A stretch of 5,317 nt of DNA from an uncultured Fidelibacterota bacterium (GTDB taxonomy: Bacteria; Marinisomatota; Marinisomatia; Marinisomatales; UBA1611): assembly GCA_913045415.1 (NCBI GenBank), contig CAJWPW010000104.1, positions 1 through 5,317 on the forward strand. Direction: 5' to 3'. Below, one piece after another: positions 1 to 5,317 of this stretch. A model generated the notes under the pieces. That model saw only the letters and a list, made by a program, of their open reading frames with translations, was not told the origin of the DNA and ran no database searches. Both the position numbers and the translations under genes were made by a program. Every line of letters starts with the position of its first letter. Position 1 is the first letter of the stretch.

Positions 1-421
1 AAGCACCAAAAACCGTTATACCATTCTGAATATCGGATGGATTCGAGAAGGTTGTATTTGACTCCGATAAAGGCGATCCCGTAGAAAAAGAATAAGGGTC
101 TGTCCAGGTTCCGGATATCCCGTTATTGTTAACTGGACGAATTCGCCAATAATATGTTTTATCCCAATCCAGGGCATCTTTTTCAATATAAACTAGAGTT
201 TGATTATCTGCTTGAACAACGTTGCTCGTGAAATAAGAACTCTCTGAGATTTGGATCTCGTAGTGTTCTGCTTCCGGTTCTTGGTCCCATTCAAAGAGAA
301 CATGAATATGATTTATTAAAATTCCATTTCCCGGGGAGACCAACCCTCCTTGAAGAATTGATATTGACAAAATAGTACTCAATAAAAAATAGGATGAAAA
401 ATTTTGTTCGTTTTTAAACAT
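1..421 (-). CDS. Secreted protein with fibronectin type III-like domain, N-terminal fragment
   Basis: The gene is read leftward from an ATG at 421..419 and stays open for 140 codons to the window edge, so its C-terminus is missing. Residues 11-25 are hydrophobic (FLLSTILSISILQ region) and look like a signal peptide or N-terminal anchor, so the product is probably exported. Residues about 36-115 resemble a fibronectin type III or related beta-sandwich domain: a tryptophan (W45) in the early strand, HYEIQIS at 53-59, YYWRIRPVN at 90-98, and GTWTDPYSFSTG closing the domain. Such domains usually serve binding or spacing in extracellular enzymes and adhesins. After it comes a Ser/Thr/Asn-rich linker and the start of another segment (IQNGITVFGA), possibly an enzymatic domain. 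The gene lies 29 bp after the LolA-like gene on the same strand with no visible terminator between them, so it is probably the last-known member of that operon. No clear Shine-Dalgarno precedes the start. The family of the full protein is unknown from this fragment. Confidence 0.72.
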   Translation of the reverse strand, partial: MFKNEQNFSSYFLLSTILSISILQGGLVSPGNGILINHIHVLFEWDQEPEAEHYEIQISESSYFTSNVVQADNQTLVYIEKDALDWDKTYYWRIRPVNNNGISGTWTDPYSFSTGSPLSESNTTFSNPSDIQNGITVFGA

Positions 422-450
422 GTTAATTAAACGATGAAAGAAAGGATTAG

Positions 451-1233
451 TTAAATTTTAATCAGAAAGGATTCCGAGAATATTTCGTCTTTCAGACCAA
501 CATTGGGTTTAAAGTTATTAATTTTCATAATGGTTTTTTTACCATTCGATTTTTCCATAACCATTTTTGTAGGTATTACAAATCCATTTTTTTCAACGAA
601 ATCTGAAATAGTTAGTGTTTTTTGTTTGATAGATTCTTGAGAATAATATTCAATCTTTAGGATTTTCCAATTTAGGGAATCTATCCATATTTTTCGAGAA
701 TGATAAGCGCTCTCATTTTTGGGAAACGCTATAATAACCTGACACGATTGACCATTTAAATATTCTGTGCTGAGCAATACTAGAGAATCTTGCCCAGTCT
801 TTCTGCTTTCCAAGTCTTCATAAATAAAATCTGTACCCATAAAAGATTTTGCTTTTTCTTTAGCTTTCACCCGTTTGGCTGTTTTTAGTTTGGGCAGAAA
901 AAACCATTGCTCCGTTTTCCCATTCCGATAAACCCAACTCAACAACCCAGTACCTTTCACAGTTAAGGGTTTTTTGAAACGTGCTAAAGATTTTGACTTG
1001 AATTTCCCTTCTTCATAATTTTTTTTAAAACTGGTGAATTCACGAACTTTTATTTTTTCTTTCCCTCGTTTTACGCGGACAATTTCTAATTTAATATCTG
1101 AAACCGATGTATTTGGTTTTAGTGTGTTTAACACTTTTTCCATGATCTCTAATGCGGACAAATCCTGTGCCACCATAGAAGAAGAAAAAAAAAGTGTATA
1201 AATAAATACCCGTTTATTTAGAGTTGGATTCAC
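451..1233 (-). CDS. LolA-like outer membrane lipoprotein-sorting family protein
   Basis: This is a 260-residue periplasmic protein. Residues 1-22 form a signal peptide (KR, then a hydrophobic FIYTLFF stretch, ending MVA-QD). There is no lipobox cysteine, so it is probably soluble. The mature part shows the pattern I associate with the outer membrane lipoprotein-sorting family related to LolA (PF17131-type): a charged beta-rich N-terminal half, GTGLLSWVYRNGK at 95-107, QWFFLPKLKTAKRV at 109-122, the hallmark FMGTDFIYEDL at 131-141, and RKIWIDSLNWKILKIEYY at 180-197. LolA-fold proteins bind lipid or acyl chains in an open beta-barrel and carry them across the periplasm. Members of this family are commonly encoded beside MMPL/RND exporters, as here. 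The start is GTG at 1233..1231, chosen because it keeps the signal peptide. The next ATG (codon 20, at 1176..1174) would remove it. The gene begins inside the upstream small membrane gene (20 bp overlap), implying coupled translation. The cargo is unknown. Confidence 0.86.
   Translation of the reverse strand: MNPTLNKRVFIYTLFFSSSMVAQDLSALEIMEKVLNTLKPNTSVSDIKLEIVRVKRGKEKIKVREFTSFKKNYEEGKFKSKSLARFKKPLTVKGTGLLSWVYRNGKTEQWFFLPKLKTAKRVKAKEKAKSFMGTDFIYEDLESRKTGQDSLVLLSTEYLNGQSCQVIIAFPKNESAYHSRKIWIDSLNWKILKIEYYSQESIKQKTLTISDFVEKNGFVIPTKMVMEKSNGKKTIMKINNFKPNVGLKDEIFSESFLIKI
1214..1233 (-). other. 20-bp gene overlap with GTG start of the LolA-like gene
   Basis: The last 20 bp of the small membrane protein gene are also the first 20 bp of the LolA-like gene in another frame. 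On the minus strand the GTG at 1233..1231 is preceded by AGG (1240..1238) with a four-base gap, a weak ribosome-binding site located inside the upstream coding sequence. The arrangement suggests that ribosomes finishing the small gene re-initiate on the LolA-like gene, keeping the two proteins in step. The overlap is seen directly; coupling is inferred. Confidence 0.55.
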
Positions 1234-1528
1234 TAGGCCTAATAAATAACAATGAAAGGGGAGTTAATAAAATGCTGATTATGGACATGGTTAAGTAATC
1301 TTTGTGATATTTCAATTCATAATATCCGGCAATTTGGAGACAAATAAATACGTATCCGATCAGAATGAAATCAAAATATTGATTACTCAAATTGAGAAGA
1401 GATTTTAAAAAGGAACTCCCGGTCAGGGGATTCTCAAACCCTGCTAATCCAATACCATAGATGACAAGAGAGACTGAGATTAGCAAAAATGAGACACTTA
1501 TGAATTTATCTTTTTGTTCTGTGTTCAT
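1214..1528 (-). CDS. Small three-helix membrane protein of unknown function
   Basis: This is a 104-residue integral membrane protein. I do not recognise its family. Three hydrophobic segments are visible at about residues 9-29, 52-71 and 79-96, with a short polar N-terminus (NTEQKDK), a loop of about 20 residues after helix 1, a charged loop between helices 2 and 3 (YELKYHKDY), and a Ser-rich polar tail. No catalytic motif or cysteine pair is apparent. The reading frame is credible despite its size: its ATG (1528..1526) overlaps the stop of the exporter gene as ATGA, and its end overlaps the start of the LolA-like gene, so it sits snugly between two clear operon members. By position it may be an accessory subunit or assembly factor of the RND exporter, but that is inference. 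No independent ribosome-binding site is seen, which fits translational coupling to the exporter. Confidence 0.75.
   Translation of the reverse strand: MNTEQKDKFISVSFLLISVSLVIYGIGLAGFENPLTGSSFLKSLLNLSNQYFDFILIGYVFICLQIAGYYELKYHKDYLTMSIISILLTPLSLLFIRPSESNSK
1525..1528 (-). other. ATGA stop/start overlap (translational coupling)
   Basis: On the minus strand, the ATG of the small membrane protein gene (1528..1526) shares bases with the TGA stop of the RND exporter gene (1527..1525). No Shine-Dalgarno sequence is visible just upstream, so expression of the small protein probably depends on ribosomes terminating at the end of the exporter gene. This supports joint, near-stoichiometric production of the two membrane proteins. 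Confidence 0.65.
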
Positions 1529-3813
1529 CGATAGAGGAATTTAGGATTGATGAGGCTAATTAAAGCAGGCAAAGTTGCCAGTGCGCCAAATAAACATAAT
1601 GAGATGGAACCCATAACCAGAATACCAAATATCTGAACAGGAACAAAGACAGAAAAAAGCAATGCAGAAAATCCAATAATAACAGATAATCCATTAAACA
1701 AAATTCCCTTCCCGGAAATTCGTAAAGTGGTTGCAATAGCATCATCCAATGAATCTCCACTCTTAATGTGGTCACGTAAGTGCCACAGGAAATGGACTGT
1801 ATAATCTACGCCAACACCCACCAAAATTCCCGTTAACATGGATGTTGTCATATTTAAGGGAATATCCAAATAACCCATGAGTCCAAACATCATAATAACA
1901 GATGCCACCATGGGTAGCGTAGCTAGAAGTCCACCCGTTACAGATCGAAAAACTAAGGTCATAATAAGTAAAATCATAAAAATAGAAAAGCAAAGGCTTA
2001 TCAATTGTCCTCGTAAAACCATTCGGGTTAATACGCCCAGCAACGCAGCACCACCCGTCAGTTCCATTGGTAATTCATCATAGAAATTAGCATAAATAAA
2101 TTGGTCTGTATCCTCCACAATTTCTGCAATAGCGAATGTTTGTACTTCTTTGAGTCGTAAAAATACCTGAGTAAAAGTGGGATTTTCCATATCATCTAGG
2201 ATCAAGTCAAAATCATCTTCACCACCAGTAATAGAATATAAAAACATGTATTGCGAAATCAGATCCCGATCATCTGGAATAACTTCATAATCAGGGTTAT
2301 TCCCATTAAAACCAGCATGCATTTTTTTTATCACATCTACAATGGAATATGACTTGGTCACTATCTTGTGTCTTGCCTTGATATGGTCTGTGAGCTTTTC
2401 AATATTGTGTAGTGTTTCAGGAGAAAAAATGTCGCCTTCTACAAGAATTTGCATTTGTGTTGATCCACCAAAAGCATCGCTAATCTTTGAATTGGCAACT
2501 CGCAACCTGGAATCAGACGGGAAATAATGATCCGGGTTCGTATCCACTTTTAGCTCATTGATTCCCATAGATAACCAAACACCTCCTGAAATTAAAAGAA
2601 TCAGAACAGGAATCCTGAACCGGGTAAAAACTCTACCCGACCTTACTAATAATTTATTGATACCTGAAAAACTGTCTTTTTTGTTTAAATAAGTTGGACG
2701 CGGCATAAGAACCAGTACGGCAGGAATCAACAAAACACTTAGTATAAATGCCACCAGAATTCCGAAAGAGATCAACAAACCCATTTCTCGGACTCGCGGC
2801 AAAACATGGAATAAAAGACTTAAGAAACTGATTATAGTTGTCAGACCTGCCAGAAAAATTGGAACACCCAATTTACGTATGGTTTTACGCAAGATGCTCC
2901 CTCGAGTGGCTTCCGGATCCAAAATAGAGTATTCATAATAATGGGAGATAATATGAATACCATAGTTATTTGCAATAGCAATAAGCATAATTGGGATTAA
3001 TGTGCCGATAAAAGCCACGGGCATATCCAACCAGCCCATAATCCCAAAAGTCCAAATAATTGAGAAGCCCACTACGAAAAAGGGCAAGAAAACACCAGTC
3101 CAACTTCTAAAAGAAATCATTAAGAGAAGAATACCTAACCCCATAGCAATGGGTATAAAAACCCGTAAATCCCGCTGCATATATTCAATTACAGTCGCCC
3201 TTGTGATAGGTAGGCTGGAGACATAGAAATTCTCCGGTGAACTGAATCGGTTCACCAGTTCAAATACTCTTTTCCGGAACTCAAATTCATCATATGCAAA
3301 AGAAGATGTGATTTGGCCAATGAAACATAACTTATTAAAATCATTCGAAACCAAATTTCCAACTATTCCTGATTGCTTCAGTTTAGATATCAATTCACTT
3401 TGGCCAGCAGAATCAACAGGAATGTGGACCAACAAAGGTTCAATCTCAAAACCACCATCGTCTGGTAAAATGTGTTTTTGGGTGAATATAGAAGTAACCT
3501 TGCCTATCATGTCAATAGACTCCAGCGAATCTTGAAATGTGGATAATTTCTGAAGCGTGGTATAAGAAAAAAGGCTGTCGGACTCTACAGCAATAATAAT
3601 GATATCACTTCCGGAAAAAAGTTCATCTACTTTTTCCATAGAATGGACAATTTCATGATCCCGCGGCAGCATGGACCGAACCCCCGGATCCAACTCTAAT
3701 GTGAAGACCCTCCAGCCCAGGATAACAGTGATTAGGATAACCCCTGCAATGATCGTCCGCGGGTAGTGGGAATCAAAATTAAATAGTTGTCTGGAGAAAT
3801 ATCTGAGATTCAT
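1525..3813 (-). CDS. RND-superfamily (MMPL-type) exporter
   Basis: This 762-residue inner-membrane transporter has the duplicated RND layout. The first half has TM1 at about 20-37, a periplasmic loop at about 38-215, and TM2-TM6 between about 217 and 370. The second half has TM7 at about 400-418, a loop at about 419-600, and TM8-TM12 between about 602 and 755. The two TM4-equivalent helices carry the central motifs ANNYGIHIISHYYE (281-294) and GVGVDYTVHFLWH (666-678), typical of the COG1033/MMPL branch, where polar residues in these helices usually relay protons. Length and topology match a complete two-repeat member. These proteins export lipids, hopanoids or other hydrophobic compounds in proton-driven fashion. 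Pairing with a LolA-like periplasmic protein two genes downstream points to lipid or lipoprotein traffic toward the outer membrane. It is the first gene of a leftward operon, starting at ATG 3813..3811 with an A/T-rich leader and no strong ribosome-binding site. The exact substrate cannot be assigned. Confidence 0.93.
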   Translation of the reverse strand: MNLRYFSRQLFNFDSHYPRTIIAGVILITVILGWRVFTLELDPGVRSMLPRDHEIVHSMEKVDELFSGSDIIIIAVESDSLFSYTTLQKLSTFQDSLESIDMIGKVTSIFTQKHILPDDGGFEIEPLLVHIPVDSAGQSELISKLKQSGIVGNLVSNDFNKLCFIGQITSSFAYDEFEFRKRVFELVNRFSSPENFYVSSLPITRATVIEYMQRDLRVFIPIAMGLGILLLMISFRSWTGVFLPFFVVGFSIIWTFGIMGWLDMPVAFIGTLIPIMLIAIANNYGIHIISHYYEYSILDPEATRGSILRKTIRKLGVPIFLAGLTTIISFLSLLFHVLPRVREMGLLISFGILVAFILSVLLIPAVLVLMPRPTYLNKKDSFSGINKLLVRSGRVFTRFRIPVLILLISGGVWLSMGINELKVDTNPDHYFPSDSRLRVANSKISDAFGGSTQMQILVEGDIFSPETLHNIEKLTDHIKARHKIVTKSYSIVDVIKKMHAGFNGNNPDYEVIPDDRDLISQYMFLYSITGGEDDFDLILDDMENPTFTQVFLRLKEVQTFAIAEIVEDTDQFIYANFYDELPMELTGGAALLGVLTRMVLRGQLISLCFSIFMILLIMTLVFRSVTGGLLATLPMVASVIMMFGLMGYLDIPLNMTTSMLTGILVGVGVDYTVHFLWHLRDHIKSGDSLDDAIATTLRISGKGILFNGLSVIIGFSALLFSVFVPVQIFGILVMGSISLCLFGALATLPALISLINPKFLYR

Positions 3814-3895
3814 AATATTAAAGAGTAAAATTTACAGGAATAACAACAAGAATGGAATCCGTACTACATTCATTCTTCGTTTTGTAATTTTCATC
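3814..3895. promoter_or_regulatory. Divergent intergenic region between exporter operon and thiamine pyrophosphokinase
   Basis: These 82 bp separate the leftward exporter operon from the rightward kinase gene and must contain, or lie next to, promoters for both directions (inferred from gene orientation). I could not place convincing -35/-10 boxes with normal spacing; A/T-rich stretches occur just before each start codon. A 7-bp inverted repeat, AAGAATG at 3848-3854 and CATTCTT at 3871-3877, separated by 16 bp, could be an operator, but repeats this short occur by chance. No TPP riboswitch (no CTGAGA helix element or conserved core) is visible before the kinase gene. Confidence 0.4.
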
Positions 3896-4534
3896 ATGCC
3901 ATTAGATAATTCTCAATATAAAGGTCCGTTTGTTTTATTCGGGAATGGGGAAACCCCCACCCATACTACTCCAATAAAAATTCTTAAAAGTGCCGTGACT
4001 ATCCTGTGTACCGATGGCGGCGCTGACAAACTCAAGAGTCTTGGATTTCAGCCTGATCTCATTTTAGGTGATATGGATTCTCTATCACTTGCTCACGAAA
4101 GTTATAATTGTGAAATCATTAAATTAATGGATCAATCCAAGACCGATCTGGAAAAAAGTCTTGAATGGTGTTATGAAAATGGAATTGGCGAATTGGCCTT
4201 GGTAGGCTTTTCTGGTGAACAAGACGACCACAATATGGCAGCCCTTTGGACACTAGTATCCTTTTACGAGAAAATGGAACTTACCTTTTACTCCAACTCG
4301 TCTAAAATTAAATGTGTAAAAAGCGATACCAGAATTAACTCATTTACCGGGCAAACTATTTCAATCATTCCTACCAAGGAGAATATTGAAACCAGCGTTT
4401 CTGGATTAAAGTATTCCATCAATAAATCAATTTTAAAGCCACCTTCTTTCGGGATAAGAAATTCGGCTAAAGGTGACCATTTTTCCATTCAATCCAATGG
4501 TCTTGTTTGGGTCTTTTTGAATTATGCTGAATGA
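3896..4534 (+). CDS. Thiamine pyrophosphokinase
   Basis: This 212-residue cytosolic enzyme transfers pyrophosphate from ATP to thiamine, giving thiamine diphosphate and AMP, the last step when the vitamin is salvaged. The catalytic domain (about 10-125) shows the family motifs: a Gly-rich early strand (LFGNGE), CTDGGADKL at 38-46, PDLILGDMDS at 53-62 with the Asp cluster that handles Mg-ATP, and DQSKTDLEKSL at 79-89. The region usually reading GGRxDH appears as GEQDDH at 107-112, lacking the common arginine. The C-terminal beta-rich thiamine-binding part (about 140-212) has SGLKYSI at 169-175, but the usual SN signature is altered to GIRNSAKGD at 186-194. Full length is normal for bacterial members. 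The ATG at 3896 is the first in this frame after the divergent gene, with no clear ribosome-binding site. The gene is divergent from the exporter operon, and a symporter gene follows after 67 bp. The assignment is strong; the altered motifs leave activity to be confirmed. Common symbols for this family are thiN or tenI-unrelated tpk names, so none is assigned. Confidence 0.92.
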   Translation: MPLDNSQYKGPFVLFGNGETPTHTTPIKILKSAVTILCTDGGADKLKSLGFQPDLILGDMDSLSLAHESYNCEIIKLMDQSKTDLEKSLEWCYENGIGELALVGFSGEQDDHNMAALWTLVSFYEKMELTFYSNSSKIKCVKSDTRINSFTGQTISIIPTKENIETSVSGLKYSINKSILKPPSFGIRNSAKGDHFSIQSNGLVWVFLNYAE

Positions 4535-4601
4535 ACCATTCCCATTTTGTACTTCTTGTATTTCCCATGCCTTTTGTTGCAAATAATAAAATATAAATAA
4601 A
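4535..4601 (+). promoter_or_regulatory. Short intergenic leader before the symporter gene
   Basis: These 67 bp lie between the kinase stop and the symporter ATG. The second half is strongly A/T-rich, with a TATAAAT box at 4592-4598 only a few bases before the start codon. There is no Shine-Dalgarno sequence. I find no GC-rich hairpin followed by a T-run, so no intrinsic terminator is evident, and read-through from the kinase gene is plausible. The A-rich leader could instead serve as a ribosome-binding region of the kind seen in Bacteroidota-like bacteria. No TPP riboswitch core is visible. Confidence 0.3.
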
Positions 4602-5317
4602 ATGAGTCAATTCCACCTTCTTGATTGGGTAATCCTTGGTGCCTATGCTGTCGGTCTAATCTGGATTGGAATATTCCGACTGAAAGATCAATCGAAGTCA
4701 CAGGAAGAATTTATTTTAAGTGGTCGCCGATTAAGTCTCGGTGGATTTATAGCAACATTGGTCACAACCTGGTATGGCGCCATTTTAGGTGTGGGCGAGA
4801 ATACATTTTTATTTGGAATCCAAACTTGGTTTATTTTTGCTTTACCCTATTATGGCTTTGCTTTAGGGTATGCGTTTTGGATGGCACCCAAAATTAAAGA
4901 GAAAAATTTTCTGTCAATTCCAGATCATTTTCGATCAAGTTACGGTGAGAGAGCTGGAATTATTTCTGCCTTACTTATAACATTTTTAGCAAGCCCAGCT
5001 CCTTATATCCTAAGTATGGGCGTAATGCTCCAATTCTTATTTGGGATTGATCTTGGCATTTCTCTTTTGATTTCAACTGTTTTCAGTGTGGTGTATGTTT
5101 GGAATGGTGGATTTTCCGCCGTCGTAAAAACAGATATTCTTCAATTTATTTTGATGTTTGCAGGATTCTTTCTTTTGGTTGGTTTTTCATGGAGTAATTT
5201 TGGATCACCCTTGGAATTAATTCAATCCACCCCAGGCTCGCATTTAGATCCATTGGGTGGGAATACGATCCAATATATTTTAGTTTGGTTTTTTATTGCA
5301 GCGTGGACTTTCGTTGA
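4602..5317 (+). CDS. Sodium:solute symporter (SSS/SLC5 family), N-terminal part
   Basis: The first 238 codons of an inner-membrane secondary transporter are present; the frame is still open at the window edge, so roughly half or more of a typical 450-600 residue member is missing. TM1 is at about 8-24, followed by the family's loop and second helix (EEFILSGRRLSLGGF at 35-49, then ATLVTTWYGAILGVGE at 51-66), further helices at about 71-95, 118-145 and 150-168, and the hallmark GGFSAVVKTDILQFILMFAG region at 169-188. The last residues (WFFIAAWTFV) begin the next helix. Family members use the sodium gradient to import sugars, amino acids, pantothenate, vitamins and other solutes. The substrate cannot be read here. 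The neighbouring thiamine pyrophosphokinase on the same strand makes thiamine or a precursor a candidate, since SSS proteins called ThiV have been proposed for that role. ATG 4602 gives the expected short N-terminus. It may be co-transcribed with the kinase. Confidence 0.94.
   Translation, partial: MSQFHLLDWVILGAYAVGLIWIGIFRLKDQSKSQEEFILSGRRLSLGGFIATLVTTWYGAILGVGENTFLFGIQTWFIFALPYYGFALGYAFWMAPKIKEKNFLSIPDHFRSSYGERAGIISALLITFLASPAPYILSMGVMLQFLFGIDLGISLLISTVFSVVYVWNGGFSAVVKTDILQFILMFAGFFLLVGFSWSNFGSPLELIQSTPGSHLDPLGGNTIQYILVWFFIAAWTFV

Noticed and set aside
1560..1993. Two minus-strand frames of about 70 codons overlapping the end of the exporter gene.
   Set aside because: They are out-of-frame readings of the same strand within the exporter's C-terminal membrane helices; their aromatic-rich content reflects shifted hydrophobic codons, not a separate protein.
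1877..3535. Several plus-strand open frames of 60-75 codons opposite the exporter gene.
   Set aside because: They lie antisense to a long, clearly conserved transporter frame, have no recognisable domains and look like chance by-products of its codon use.
3814..3895. Possible TPP riboswitch before thiamine pyrophosphokinase.
   Set aside because: The 82-bp region lacks the CTGAGA element and the conserved thiamine-box core, and is short for aptamer plus expression platform.
4288..4488. A 66-codon minus-strand frame within the kinase gene.
   Set aside because: It is antisense to conserved kinase sequence with no sign of its own function.
4535..4601. Possible intrinsic terminator or TPP riboswitch between the kinase and the symporter.
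   Set aside because: No GC-rich stem with a T-run and no riboswitch core is visible; the region is short and mostly A/T-rich.
4625..4897. A 90-codon plus-strand frame inside the symporter gene.
   Set aside because: It is a shifted frame of the symporter, whose own frame shows continuous SSS-family motifs through the same region.

Overview
The window is AT-rich, densely coding bacterial DNA. It holds six genes in two divergent blocks. The organism is probably a free-living, diderm (outer-membrane) bacterium: one protein resembles the LolA / outer-membrane lipoprotein-sorting family, and the start codons have weak or absent Shine-Dalgarno sequences and A/T-rich leaders. The gene style fits marine lineages such as Ca. 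Marinimicrobia (SAR406) or a Bacteroidota/FCB relative. That placement is an impression from protein style and cannot be proven here.

Left block, minus strand, read from 3813 down to 1. First is a 762-residue RND-superfamily (MMPL/COG1033-type) exporter (3813..1525). Next is a 104-residue three-helix membrane protein of unknown function (1528..1214), joined to the exporter by an ATGA stop/start overlap. Then comes a periplasmic LolA-like protein of the outer-membrane lipoprotein-sorting family (1233..451), which overlaps the small gene by 20 bp and starts with GTG. Last, after 29 bp, is the N-terminal part of a secreted protein with a fibronectin type III-like domain (421..1), cut by the window edge. 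The tight packing indicates one operon. Together the first three look like an inner-membrane pump plus periplasmic carrier that moves a hydrophobic substrate (lipid or lipoprotein) to the outer membrane. The substrate cannot be read from sequence.

Right block, plus strand. An 82-bp divergent intergenic region separates the blocks. It is followed by thiamine pyrophosphokinase (3896..4534), 67 bp of intergenic DNA, and the first 238 codons of a sodium:solute symporter (SSS/SLC5 family, 4602 to the right edge). The kinase makes the cofactor thiamine diphosphate from thiamine. A secondary transporter directly downstream raises the possibility of vitamin or precursor salvage (a ThiV-like role), but I see no TPP riboswitch, and the symporter's substrate is undetermined.

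I see no RNA genes, CRISPR arrays, insertion sequences or convincing terminators. No unprecedented system stands out. The most interesting items are the exporter/small-membrane-protein/LolA-like module, the kinase-symporter pairing, and unusual active-site-region residues in the kinase.
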